A DNA stretch of 48,031 bases from Bacteroides caecigallinarum. GTDB lineage: Bacteria; Bacteroidota; Bacteroidia; Bacteroidales; Bacteroidaceae. The notes under the pieces were generated by a model. That model was given only the letters and a program-made list of their open reading frames with translations. It had not been told where the DNA came from and ran no database searches. Made by a program: the position numbers and the translations under genes. Every line of letters starts with the position of its first letter. Positions within the stretch are counted from its first letter, which is position 1. The stretch spans positions 1 to 48,031 of the forward strand of contig NZ_JADYTJ010000022.1 in NCBI RefSeq assembly GCF_021531075.1, read 5' to 3'. Below are positions 1 through 8,379 of the stretch, one piece after another.

Positions 1-23
1 GCTGAGGAAAAAGGACGATTTGG

Positions 24-180
24 TTGGGATTGTAAGAACGAAAATGTATCTTTGCCATATTAGTTTTGATTATGCTTAAAGATACAAAATCTTTAGGACA
101 TAACAAAGCCTCGGCTTGGGAAAGTCGAGGCTTTGTCATAAAAAAAAGAGGGCATGCATTTTGACACACCCTCTTTTTTT
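24..180 (+). ncRNA. Possible small untranslated RNA (promoter plus tandem hairpins)
   Basis: A Bacteroidota-type promoter can be read on the plus strand: TTGG at 24-27, a 19-base spacer and TATCTTTG at 47-54, predicting a start near base 58. No credible gene follows. The transcript would run through a strong hairpin (stem arms about 103-113 and 126-135) and end in a second hairpin followed by seven Ts at 174-180. A 30-codon frame from 72 to 164 exists but reads through the hairpins and is unlikely to be coding. The alternative is that these hairpins are only the terminator of the minus-strand MATE gene and the promoter match is chance. Inference only. Confidence 0.25.
141..180. terminator. 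Bidirectional rho-independent terminator
   Basis: Arms AAAAAAAGAGGG (141-152) and CCCTCTTTTTTT (169-180) form a perfect 12-bp stem with a T run on either strand. It lies directly after the stop of the minus-strand MATE gene and would terminate it. Confidence 0.8.
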
Positions 181-1531
181 ATGCTTTATTTTTCCGTAAT
201 TTTTTCAATACAGGAACTGTAAGTGGGAATGCCAATAAGAATGAACAGAAGTCAGAAACAGCCTGACACATCTCCACACCAGTAAGCCCGTATAGATATG
301 GGAGCACTATTATCAGTGGTATAAAGAATAAGCCCTGTCTTGCAGATGACAATATAAGTGCTCTACCAGGAATTCTGATTGTCTGCAACAGCATATTGCA
401 TAGTATTACCCATGTTCCTATTGGCAATGTTATCAATTGCCAACGCAATGCATTCGTTCCTATGAGGATGACCTCAGGGTCATCTTTTCTAAACCAAGAA
501 ACAATTTCAGGTGCAAAAATATATCCGCCTATAGCACATATTGTAAGGAAAACTACTCCCGTTTTTACACAGAAATAAAATCCTTCACGTACTCTGCTAT
601 ATAAACCAGCTCCGTAATTAAACCCGCATACAGGCTGGAATCCTTGGCCGAATCCGATTACAAATGAATTTATAAACATACAAATTCTTGTAACAATTGA
701 CATACCGGCTATTGCGGCATCACCATATCTACCGGCAGCTACGTTTAGCATTATTGTTGACAGACTGACTAGTCCCTGACGGCTCAGGGATGGTATTCCA
801 CCATATGTTATTTCTTTTAGAAAAGAGAATGAAGGAGTGAAGTTCCTGAATTTGATTTTAATATTTGTACCTTTACTGTCCATATACAGCAAAACCAGGA
901 AACTGCATATCTGGCTGATTATGGTAGAGAGCGCTGCTCCAGATACCCCCATGTCAAATACAAAAATAAGTAAAGGGTCCAATCCAATGTTGATAACCGC
1001 CCCGATTATAATGCCAATCATTGCATACACAGCATTTCCCTGAAATCTCATCTGATTATTTAAAACAAGCGATGATGCCATAAACGGTGCACCAAGTAAT
1101 ATTATTCCAAGATAATTCTCTGCATATGGCAATATTGTATCCGTAGAGCCAAGAATAAGGCATATTGGAGTCAGAAAAATGTTACCTATTATAGCAATCA
1201 ATACACCGAAGCTAAAAGCGTAAAAGAAACCTGTTGAAGCCATTTTCTCGGCATTTTCATAGTCCTTTGCTCCGAGTTTCCTCGAGATATAGTTTCCGGA
1301 ACCATGTCCGAAGAAAAAACCGAAAGCCTGAATGATGGCCATAATAGAGAAGGAAATACCTACTGCTGCTGTGGATTGTGTATTAATTTGTCCTACGAAG
1401 TATGTATCGGCCATGACATAGAATGAAGTAACCAGCATACTGATAATGGTTGGTATTGCCAATGAAGTGATTAGCTTTGGAATAGGGGCTGTAGTCATCA
1501 TTATATGTTTGTCTTGTGCCGTTTTTTTCAT
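179..1531 (-). CDS. MATE family multidrug/Na+ efflux transporter
   Basis: A 450-residue inner-membrane protein, the usual length for the MATE (MatE, MOP superfamily) family, with about 12 hydrophobic segments in two similar halves. The N-terminal stretch with IPKLITSLAIPTIISMLV followed by a YVMADTYFVG segment is typical of MepA/NorM-like exporters, which use an Na+ or H+ gradient to expel cationic drugs or metabolites. The substrate cannot be told from the sequence. It is transcribed alone on the minus strand, ends at a strong terminator, and is divergent from glyS. A perfect 17-bp dyad (1570-1586) sits over its predicted transcription start, suggesting control by an unlinked dimeric repressor. 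The start at 1531 gives a short polar N-terminus before the first membrane helix, as is usual for the family. Confidence 0.92.
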   Translation of the reverse strand: MKKTAQDKHIMMTTAPIPKLITSLAIPTIISMLVTSFYVMADTYFVGQINTQSTAAVGISFSIMAIIQAFGFFFGHGSGNYISRKLGAKDYENAEKMASTGFFYAFSFGVLIAIIGNIFLTPICLILGSTDTILPYAENYLGIILLGAPFMASSLVLNNQMRFQGNAVYAMIGIIIGAVINIGLDPLLIFVFDMGVSGAALSTIISQICSFLVLLYMDSKGTNIKIKFRNFTPSFSFLKEITYGGIPSLSRQGLVSLSTIMLNVAAGRYGDAAIAGMSIVTRICMFINSFVIGFGQGFQPVCGFNYGAGLYSRVREGFYFCVKTGVVFLTICAIGGYIFAPEIVSWFRKDDPEVILIGTNALRWQLITLPIGTWVILCNMLLQTIRIPGRALILSSARQGLFFIPLIIVLPYLYGLTGVEMCQAVSDFCSFLLAFPLTVPVLKKLRKNKA

Positions 1532-1569
1532 AAGTAGTTCTTATTGTTTATGTGTAAGTGATAATCTTC

Positions 1570-1595
1570 ATGTTGTTAAACAACATACAAAAATA
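1570..1595 (-). promoter_or_regulatory. MATE promoter with perfect palindromic operator
   Basis: On the minus strand the -7 box TATTTTTG (reverse of 1588-1595) matches TAnnTTTG and predicts a start near 1584. The 17-bp palindrome ATGTTGTT-A-AACAACAT (1570-1586) covers that start and the first transcribed bases, a repressor-type position. No regulator gene is adjacent. Confidence 0.55.
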
Positions 1596-1692
1596 GATGT
1601 TTTTTTCCTTTTTAGTCCTATAAATGAGCTCTTTCGTCAGTATTCATAAGATAAATTAATATACTATTAGTTCATTATTCTTCATATTTGCG

Positions 1693-1700
1693 TATCTTTG
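1693..1700 (+). promoter_or_regulatory. glyS promoter -7 element
   Basis: TATCTTTG matches the Bacteroidota -7 box TAnnTTTG exactly, 50 bases before the glyS start. No good -33 TTTG is visible at the 19-base spacing. Confidence 0.5.
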
Positions 1701-1750
1701 TACCCAATAGTAATTAAAACGATTAGAAAAATATTAAATAAGTTAGAAAA

Positions 1751-3292
1751 ATGGCACAGGAAGACGTTTTCAAGAAATTGGTTTCTCACTGTAAAGAGTA
1801 TGGTTTTGTATTCCCTTCAAGTGATATATACGATGGATTAGGAGCTGTATATGATTACGGCCAGATGGGTGTGGAACTGAAAAACAATATCAAACAATAC
1901 TGGTGGCAGAGTATGGTGCTTTTGCACGAAAATATTGTAGGTATAGATTCTGCAATCTTTATGCATCCTACTATTTGGAAAGCTTCAGGACACGTTGATG
2001 CTTTCAATGACCCATTGATTGATAACCGTGATTCAAAGAAACGTTACCGTGCAGACGTTCTGATTGAAGAACAGATTGCAAAATATGAGGATAAGATAAA
2101 TAAGGAAGTTGCTAAGGCTGCCAAGAAATTCGGCGATGCTTTCGACGAAGCTCAGTTCCGTAGCACTAACGGACGAGTTCTTGAACATCAGGCTAAACTT
2201 GATGCATTGCATGAACGTTATGCCAAGGCTATGAATGCTGGCGATTTGAATGAATTGCGTCAGATTATCCTTGACGAAGAAATCGTTTGTCCTATTTCCG
2301 GAACAAAGAACTGGACTGAGGTTCGTCAGTTCAACTTGATGTTTACTACTGAAATGGGTTCTACTGCCGATGGAGCCATGAAGGTATATCTTCGTCCTGA
2401 AACAGCACAGGGTATCTTTGTAAACTACCTGAATGTACAGAAAACAGGTCGTATGAAAGTTCCTTTCGGTATTGCTCAGATTGGTAAGGCTTTCCGTAAC
2501 GAAATCGTTGCACGTCAGTTCATCTTCCGTATGCGTGAGTTCGAACAGATGGAAATGCAGTTCTTCGTTAAGCCTGGAACAGAACTTGAATGGTTTAACA
2601 AGTGGAAAGAGACACGTCTGAAATGGCATAAGGCTCTTGGCTTCGGTGATGACCACTACCGCTATCATGACCACGAAAAACTGGCCCACTATGCAAACGC
2701 TGCTACTGATATTGAATTCTTGATGCCTTTCGGTTTCAAGGAAGTTGAAGGTATCCACAGCCGTACTAACTTCGACTTGAGCCAGCACGAAAAATATTCA
2801 GGCAAGAGCATCAAGTATTTCGATCCTGAAATCAACGAAAGCTATACTCCGTACGTTATCGAAACATCAATCGGTGTTGACCGTATGTTCCTTAGCATCA
2901 TGAGTGCTTCTTACTGCGAAGAAAAACTTGAAAACGGCGAAACTCGTGTAGTTCTTAAGCTGCCTGCAGCATTGGCTCCAGTGAAACTGGCTGTTATGCC
3001 ACTTGTTAAGAAAGACGGTCTGCCAGAAAAAGCACGCGAGATAATGAACGACCTCAAGTTCCACTTCAATTGCCAGTACGACGAAAAAGACAGTATCGGA
3101 AAACGTTACCGTCGTCAGGATGCAATCGGTACTCCATACTGTATCACAATCGACCATCAGACATTGGAAGACAATTGCGTAACATTGCGTAATCGTGATA
3201 CAATGCAACAGGAACGCGTTGCTATTTCAGAACTTAACAATATCATTGCTGATAAGGTAAGTATCACAAGCTTGCTTAAAGCTATACAATAA
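1751..3292 (+). CDS. glyS: Glycine--tRNA ligase, single-chain (alpha2) type
   Basis: This 513-residue class II aminoacyl-tRNA synthetase charges tRNA-Gly with glycine in the cytoplasm. It is the single-chain homodimeric form, not the alpha2-beta2 form split over glyQ and glyS. Visible class II features are the motif 2 region FGIAQIGKAFRNEI (about residues 238-251), motif 3 with GVDRMF (about 374), and a C-terminal anticodon-binding domain beginning near VKLAVMPL (about 410). Between motifs 1 and 2 there is a charged, helical insertion (about 95-175) as in bacterial alpha2 enzymes. An FKBP lipoprotein gene starts three bases after the stop, so the two are probably cotranscribed. Symbol glyS (glyQS in some annotations). 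The 251-residue frame on the opposite strand is a shadow. Confidence 0.97.
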   Translation: MAQEDVFKKLVSHCKEYGFVFPSSDIYDGLGAVYDYGQMGVELKNNIKQYWWQSMVLLHENIVGIDSAIFMHPTIWKASGHVDAFNDPLIDNRDSKKRYRADVLIEEQIAKYEDKINKEVAKAAKKFGDAFDEAQFRSTNGRVLEHQAKLDALHERYAKAMNAGDLNELRQIILDEEIVCPISGTKNWTEVRQFNLMFTTEMGSTADGAMKVYLRPETAQGIFVNYLNVQKTGRMKVPFGIAQIGKAFRNEIVARQFIFRMREFEQMEMQFFVKPGTELEWFNKWKETRLKWHKALGFGDDHYRYHDHEKLAHYANAATDIEFLMPFGFKEVEGIHSRTNFDLSQHEKYSGKSIKYFDPEINESYTPYVIETSIGVDRMFLSIMSASYCEEKLENGETRVVLKLPAALAPVKLAVMPLVKKDGLPEKAREIMNDLKFHFNCQYDEKDSIGKRYRRQDAIGTPYCITIDHQTLEDNCVTLRNRDTMQQERVAISELNNIIADKVSITSLLKAIQ

Positions 3293-3301
3293 TTAATGCT
3301 T

Positions 3302-3943
3302 ATGAATAATAGAATTATTTGGCTCGTTATCATTCTTTCTGCATTTACAATAGGATTTTCCTCTTGTGCTAAAGATACAGAGGTAGTAGATCCGTATGCA
3401 AATTGGAAGGAGAAGAACGAACAATTTCTGGATTCAATAGCAGATGTGGCAAGTAACCCGCCGTCAGGTGAGATTTGGCGTAAATATGCTAATTATAAGA
3501 TAAAATTCGATGATCAGATAAATAACACTATCAAGCCATACGAATATAAGGTCTATGATTATGTATATGTGAAATACGCATCTGAAGATGATATAGTTGA
3601 TTTAAGTGCAGGTGCAGAACCACTAATCAACTACTCGGATACAGTGTCTGTCGCTTACCAGGGTTTTCTGATAAACGGAACCCGTTTCGATGGAAATTAT
3701 TACGGAACATTTGACAAGGATGTCAATGATAATTTCACATCTTTTGGAGTAAGTCAGGTTGTTGTAGGTTGGACTACTGCTTTAATGAATATGAAACCTG
3801 AAATGAATGATATTGCCACTCTATATATTCCTTATCAGATGGGATATGGCGAGACCGGAAGTGGTAGTACCATCAAGGGATATTCCACACTGATATTCGA
3901 ACTATACATAGATAAGGTTATACACCCGGAAGTAGACCAATGA
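3302..3943 (+). CDS. FKBP-type peptidyl-prolyl cis-trans isomerase lipoprotein
   Basis: An envelope lipoprotein of about 213 residues with a C-terminal FKBP fold. The N-terminus has a hydrophobic signal ending in a lipobox (TIGFSSC), so it should be lipidated and retained on the membrane. FKBP features follow from about residue 110: VSVAYQGFLINGTRFD, then VVVGWTTALMNMKPE, then IPYQMGYGE and a closing TLIFELYIDKV strand. Such proteins assist folding at proline bonds in the periplasm. An in-frame ATG six bases upstream (3296) is equally possible; 3302 gives the more compact signal peptide (MNNRIIW). It follows glyS by only a few bases and is followed by a clear terminator. Confidence 0.88.
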   Translation: MNNRIIWLVIILSAFTIGFSSCAKDTEVVDPYANWKEKNEQFLDSIADVASNPPSGEIWRKYANYKIKFDDQINNTIKPYEYKVYDYVYVKYASEDDIVDLSAGAEPLINYSDTVSVAYQGFLINGTRFDGNYYGTFDKDVNDNFTSFGVSQVVVGWTTALMNMKPEMNDIATLYIPYQMGYGETGSGSTIKGYSTLIFELYIDKVIHPEVDQ

Positions 3944-3971
3944 TAATATTGGGATATAACCGAAAACGAAT

Positions 3972-4015
3972 AAGAAAGCATCCTTAATGGTTATCACTGT
4001 TCTGGATGCTTTCTT
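3972..4015 (+). terminator. Terminator after the FKBP gene
   Basis: Perfect 12-bp inverted repeat AAGAAAGCATCC (3972-3983) and GGATGCTTTCTT (4004-4015). The T run is short, but the position 28 bases after the FKBP stop and before metA fits a terminator. Confidence 0.65.
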
Positions 4016-4053
4016 GTTATTATCTGATAACTAAAAACTAACAACTATATAAA

Positions 4054-4977
4054 ATGCCTTTAAATTTACCCGATAAACTTCCTGCCATTGATATTCTGAA
4101 GGAAGAAAATATATTCGTAATTGACAGTTCGAGGGCTACATCGCAGGACATCCGTCCGCTTAAGATTGTCATTCTAAATCTTATGCCCTTGAAGATAACA
4201 ACAGAAACAGACCTGATACGTCTTCTGTCCAATTCACCTCTACAGATAGAAGTGAACTTCATGAAGATAAAGAGCCATACTTCGAAGAATACCCCTATAG
4301 AGCACATGAAAGCTTTCTATCGTGACTTTGATGATATGCGCGATGAGAAGTTCGACGGCATGATTATCACCGGAGCACCGGTAGAGCATCTTGATTTCGA
4401 AGATGTCAACTATTGGGACGAGATTCAGGAGATATTCAACTGGACACGTACTCACGTAACATCTACTTTCTATATCTGTTGGGCTGCACAGGCAGGGCTG
4501 TACCATCATTATGGTGTGCCCAAATATGCCCTTGACAAGAAGATGTTCGGTATCTTCGAACATCACATCTGCGAAGGATTCAGCCAGTTGCCGATATTCC
4601 GTGGATTCGATGATGAGTTCTTTGTGCCTCATAGCCGCCATACAGAGGTTCGCCGTGAAGACATAGAGAAATGTCAGGAACTGGACATCATATCAGAATC
4701 CGAAGATTCAGGCGTACATATAGTGATGGCACGTGGCGGACGTGAGTTCTACGTGACAGGTCATTCGGAATACTCACCGCTTACACTCGACGGAGAATAC
4801 CGACGCGACTTGGGAAAAGGTCTGCCTATCGACATGCCTAAGAACTATTATCGCGACAACAACCCAGACAAGGGACCTGTAGTGAGATGGCGCAGCACTG
4901 CAAACCTGCTGTTCTCCAACTGGCTCAACTACTACGTATATCAGGAAACTCCTTACGATATTAACCAGATTAAATAA
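4054..4977 (+). CDS. metA: Homoserine O-acyltransferase MetA, probably acetyl-CoA specific
   Basis: This 307-residue MetA-family enzyme activates homoserine by O-acylation, the first committed step of methionine synthesis. The nucleophile is Cys142 in FYICWAAQAGLY; the partner histidine and glutamate lie in HSRHTEV and in GHSEY. Residue 111, in GAPVEHL, is glutamate. In characterised MetA enzymes glutamate here goes with acetyl-CoA use and glycine with succinyl-CoA, so the usual label homoserine O-succinyltransferase is probably wrong for substrate. The stop overlaps the next start by one base (TAATG), so translation of the U32 gene is likely coupled. No SAM riboswitch is recognisable in the 77 bases upstream of the start that follow the preceding hairpin. 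Confidence 0.95.
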   Translation: MPLNLPDKLPAIDILKEENIFVIDSSRATSQDIRPLKIVILNLMPLKITTETDLIRLLSNSPLQIEVNFMKIKSHTSKNTPIEHMKAFYRDFDDMRDEKFDGMIITGAPVEHLDFEDVNYWDEIQEIFNWTRTHVTSTFYICWAAQAGLYHHYGVPKYALDKKMFGIFEHHICEGFSQLPIFRGFDDEFFVPHSRHTEVRREDIEKCQELDIISESEDSGVHIVMARGGREFYVTGHSEYSPLTLDGEYRRDLGKGLPIDMPKNYYRDNNPDKGPVVRWRSTANLLFSNWLNYYVYQETPYDINQIK

Positions 4978-6815
4978 TGATAAAACAACGTCCTATAGAA
5001 CTTCTTGCTCCAGCCAAGAACCTAGAATGCGGGATAGAGGCTATCAATCATGGTGCCGATGCGGTATATATCGGTGCTCCACGTTTCGGTGCGCGTGCTG
5101 CAGCCGGAAATACGATTGAAGATATAAAAGCTTTGGTGGACTATGCTCATATCTATAATGTGCGCATATACGTCACTGTAAATACCATTCTGCACGACGA
5201 GGAACTGCCGGAAACGGAAAAGATGATTTGGGAACTATATCGTGCAGGTGTCGATGCACTGATTATACAGGATATGGGTATCACTCGTCTTAACCTTCCG
5301 CCTATAGCACTGCATGCCAGCACTCAGATGGACAACCGTACACCGGAGAAGGTGAAGTTTCTTTCGGATATAGGTTTCCGTCAGGTGGTTCTGGCACGCG
5401 AACTTTCACTTGATGAGATTAGGAAGATACACGATACATGTCCCGAAACACTCCTGGAGGTGTTCATACACGGTGCCCTGTGTGTAAGCTACAGCGGACA
5501 GTGCTACGTCAGTCAGGCTTGCTACGGACGAAGTGCCAACCGTGGCGAATGTGCTCAGTTCTGCCGTCTGGCTTTCGACCTGGTTGATTCCAACGGAAAG
5601 ACAATAGAGCAGAACAAGCATCTCCTCTCGCTCAAGGATATGAACCAGAGCGACAATCTTGAGGCATTGCTTGATGCCGGAGCCACATCGCTGAAGATAG
5701 AAGGCAGATTGAAGGATGTATCGTATGTGAAGAACGTCACTGCATACTACCGTCAGAAACTGGATTCAATATTCAAGTACCGCAAGGAGTATATCAGAGC
5801 ATCATCAGGCACAGTGAAGACTACATTCACTCCGCAGCTTGACAAGAGTTTCAGCCGTGGTTTTACCGATTATTTCCTCCGCGGACGAAATCCGGGAATC
5901 TTTTCATTCAGTACCCCTAAGTCGTTAGGCGAGGAAGTAGGTACGGTTAAGGAAATCAGAGGAAACTACTTTACTGTGGCAGGTGTGAAATCGTTCAGTA
6001 ATGGCGACGGACTTTGCTATATCGACGATAACGGACGTCTGCATGGATTTAGGGTGAATCGTGTGGAGAACAACAAGCTGTTCCCGCAGGATATGCCACG
6101 ACTGAAACCAAAGACACGACTCTATCGTAACTTCGATCAGGAATTCGAGAAACTGATGCAGAGGAAATCGGCAGAAAGAAAGATAGCCGTCGATATCTGT
6201 CTGGCTGAAAATAATTTCGGATTTACATTGAGCCTTATGGACGAGGATGAGAATAACATATCTCTTACATTGCAACGTGCAAAAGAGCCTGCACGTACAC
6301 CGCAGGCAGACAATCTGAGAAATCAGTTGGGTAAGTTGGGCAATACTCCGTTTGAGGCAAAGGATATAAAGATAGATTTGTCTGATAACTGGTTTATACC
6401 TTCATCCGAACTGTCAGAACTCAGACGCAATGCAGTGGAGAAACTGCTTGAAGTGCGGAGGATAAACTATCGCAGGGAAGTATTCCGCATGAAGGAAACG
6501 AAGAGCAAGTTCCCTGTAAGCACCTTGACATATCTCGGCAATGTGATGAACAGCTCTGCAGCTGAGTTTTATAAGAACCACGGAGTGCTGAAAGTAATGC
6601 CAGCATTCGAGAAAGAACAGCCTAGGGACGCTGTTCTGATGTTCTGCAAGCATTGCATACGCTACAGCATGGGCTGGTGTCCGGTGCATCATAAGGTACG
6701 TTCGCCGTTCCGCGAGCCATATTATCTTGTAAGTTCCGATGGCAGACGCTTCCGCCTGGAGTTTGACTGCAAGCAATGTCAGATGAAAGTTCTTGCAGAC
6801 AACTCGGCTCAGTAA
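4977..6815 (+). CDS. Peptidase U32 family protein, RlhA/TrhP-like RNA hydroxylation factor
   Basis: A 612-residue protein of the U32 family. Residues 1-300 form the TIM-barrel-like U32 domain (IELLAPAKNLECGIEAINHGADAVYIGAP at the start is diagnostic in sense; key residues are the LLAPA and GADAVYIG motifs). A four-cysteine cluster lies at about residues 167-198 (ALCVSYSGQC, SQACYGRS, GECAQFCR). Members of this family studied in E. coli, RlhA and TrhP, are needed for 5-hydroxylation of rRNA cytidine or tRNA uridine using prephenate-derived chemistry; the length resembles RlhA. Here the extra C-terminal part carries a second cysteine-rich patch (CKHCIRYSMGWCP and CKQCQ) that suggests a metal or Fe-S site. 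It overlaps metA by one base. Which RNA is the target cannot be decided from sequence. Confidence 0.82.
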   Translation: MIKQRPIELLAPAKNLECGIEAINHGADAVYIGAPRFGARAAAGNTIEDIKALVDYAHIYNVRIYVTVNTILHDEELPETEKMIWELYRAGVDALIIQDMGITRLNLPPIALHASTQMDNRTPEKVKFLSDIGFRQVVLARELSLDEIRKIHDTCPETLLEVFIHGALCVSYSGQCYVSQACYGRSANRGECAQFCRLAFDLVDSNGKTIEQNKHLLSLKDMNQSDNLEALLDAGATSLKIEGRLKDVSYVKNVTAYYRQKLDSIFKYRKEYIRASSGTVKTTFTPQLDKSFSRGFTDYFLRGRNPGIFSFSTPKSLGEEVGTVKEIRGNYFTVAGVKSFSNGDGLCYIDDNGRLHGFRVNRVENNKLFPQDMPRLKPKTRLYRNFDQEFEKLMQRKSAERKIAVDICLAENNFGFTLSLMDEDENNISLTLQRAKEPARTPQADNLRNQLGKLGNTPFEAKDIKIDLSDNWFIPSSELSELRRNAVEKLLEVRRINYRREVFRMKETKSKFPVSTLTYLGNVMNSSAAEFYKNHGVLKVMPAFEKEQPRDAVLMFCKHCIRYSMGWCPVHHKVRSPFREPYYLVSSDGRRFRLEFDCKQCQMKVLADNSAQ

Positions 6816-6866
6816 CCATAAGTCTCTTTTGTCAGATTCCCACATTAAAAGAAAAATAAGCCTATG

Positions 6867-6966
6867 TTTTTTGGTGCCGACTATAGTCAGCAGCATTGCC
6901 CACTATGGTCGGCAGCTCTGCCCACTATAGTCGGCAGCATTGCCGACCATCGTCAGCACCAAAAAA
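6867..6966. repeat. Array of four 22-bp palindromic units inside a large inverted repeat
   Basis: Between the convergent U32 and rmuC genes lie four units at 6876-6897, 6898-6919, 6920-6941 and 6942-6960. Each unit is a near-palindrome based on GCCGACTATAGTCGGC followed by a short spacer (AGCATT or AGCTCT). The whole array is framed by TTTTTTGGTGC (6867-6877) and GCACCAAAAAA (6956-6966), so it can fold as one long hairpin and end transcripts from either side, or as four small ones. The period is about two helical turns. Function beyond termination is unknown. Confidence 0.8.
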
Positions 6967-6998
6967 TGTATGGTCAATTCAGACTTGCTTCTTGGATA

Positions 6999-8357
6999 TT
7001 ACTTCTCATCCAATAGTCTGGAAGGAATATTCTTCTTCGGAGTAATACCGAGTTCCTTAAGCATTTCCGCCTGGCGGATGAGATTTCCCTTACCTTCCGA
7101 CAGCTGCGAGCGTGCATTGCCGTATGCCGTATTTGCAGTGTTTATCGCATCCCCGATCTTCTCGAATGTTTCCGCAAATCCCGCCATCTTCTCATAAAGT
7201 GCAGTTCCGCGTTTCACTATCTCCTGTATGTTCTTTTCCTGATACTCCCGTTTCCAAAGGTCAAGAGCCAGTCTGAGAGCTGCAATCAGGTTAGTAGGAC
7301 TCATAAGCACCACCTTTTTCTGATAAGCATAATTCCACAGATTGTTGTCTGTCTGGAGTGCAAGCACGTAAGCCGGTTCGTTAGGGATGAACATCATCAC
7401 GAAATCAAGCGCCGACACGTTGTATTTGGAATAGTCTTTCTTGCTCAGTTCGTCTATATGAGCCTTTACAGAGCGAAGATGTTCTTTCAGATACTGTTCT
7501 TTTTCGGCCTTGTCGTCAGTTCCTATATATCCGGCATAGGCCGTTAGCGACACTTTGGAGTCGATTATTACATGACGGTTGTCAGGATAGACCACCATAA
7601 CGTCCGGCTGAAGTCGCTGTCCCTGTTCGTTTTTCAGATATTCGCCGTTCTCATCTTTCAGAAATTCCTGACGGAAATACTCCTCTCCTTCATGCAGTCC
7701 GGAGTTCTCAAGTATCGTTTCCAGTATCATTTCGCCCCAGTTTCCCTGCATTTTCGAGTCACCTTTCAGAGCCTTTGTCAGGTTGTTGGCATCATCACTT
7801 ATCTGTTTGTTCAGCAGGACGAGTTCCTTTATTCTGTCTTCTAGTGAGAAACGTTGTTTCGATTCCTTCTCATATACCTCTGCCACCTGATGCTTGAACT
7901 CGTTCAGATTGTCGCCAAAAGGTTTCAGCAGACTGCTGAGGCTTTCGGTACTAAGTTTGTTGAATGTCTCTGTCTTCTGCTGGAAAATCTTGTTGGCAAT
8001 GTTCTCAAACTCTAAGTTGAATTGCTTGTGCATATCGGCAATCTCTTGCTTCTGAGTTTCCAGTTTCTCTGCCATATTACGGTTTTCAGCCTTCAGTGAT
8101 GCCGAAACAGTATATGCCTCGTTCAGCAGACGGGCATTTTCGTCCAGCTTGTCCTGTAGCTTCTGTATGTTCTGTCTCAGACTGTCTGACTGTTGTGCCG
8201 CTTTGGTCTGCTCATTTCTCAGCAGCTCGGCAGAATGTTCCTGTTGCATTTCCAGTTGCGATTGCAGTACACCAGATTTCCTTGCCGAGATAAGATGTCC
8301 TATGATGATACCTAATATGCATCCTACTATTGTTCCTATTATTATATAAACTGTCAT
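6999..8357 (-). CDS. rmuC: DNA recombination protein RmuC
   Basis: A 452-residue RmuC-family protein. An N-terminal membrane helix (residues about 3-22) is followed by a long coiled coil rich in Gln, Glu and Lys (about 30-190), then the RmuC nuclease-like domain with [29 protein letters not shown] and FIPNEPAYV. RmuC limits inversions and other rearrangements between short inverted repeats in E. coli; its biochemical activity remains poorly defined. The domain belongs to the PD-(D/E)xK fold, and the D-K pair is visible in VIIDSKVS. It lies 22 bases after the DUF2807 gene on the same strand and may share the transcript of the ABC cluster. Confidence 0.95.
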   Translation of the reverse strand: MTVYIIIGTIVGCILGIIIGHLISARKSGVLQSQLEMQQEHSAELLRNEQTKAAQQSDSLRQNIQKLQDKLDENARLLNEAYTVSASLKAENRNMAEKLETQKQEIADMHKQFNLEFENIANKIFQQKTETFNKLSTESLSSLLKPFGDNLNEFKHQVAEVYEKESKQRFSLEDRIKELVLLNKQISDDANNLTKALKGDSKMQGNWGEMILETILENSGLHEGEEYFRQEFLKDENGEYLKNEQGQRLQPDVMVVYPDNRHVIIDSKVSLTAYAGYIGTDDKAEKEQYLKEHLRSVKAHIDELSKKDYSKYNVSALDFVMMFIPNEPAYVLALQTDNNLWNYAYQKKVVLMSPTNLIAALRLALDLWKREYQEKNIQEIVKRGTALYEKMAGFAETFEKIGDAINTANTAYGNARSQLSEGKGNLIRQAEMLKELGITPKKNIPSRLLDEK

Positions 8358-8379
8358 TTATTGTGTTCTGTTTTTGATT

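Noticed and set aside
2033-2788. 251-residue open frame antisense to glyS
   Set aside because: It lies wholly within a conserved gene on the other strand, and has an odd composition rich in Phe, Cys and Ser, as expected of a shadow frame.
3944-4053. SAM riboswitch upstream of metA
   Set aside because: The region is too short after the terminator and shows no riboswitch-like paired core.
6867-6966. CRISPR array or integron attC site
   Set aside because: No spacers, no integrase; units are simple tandem palindromes within one large inverted repeat.
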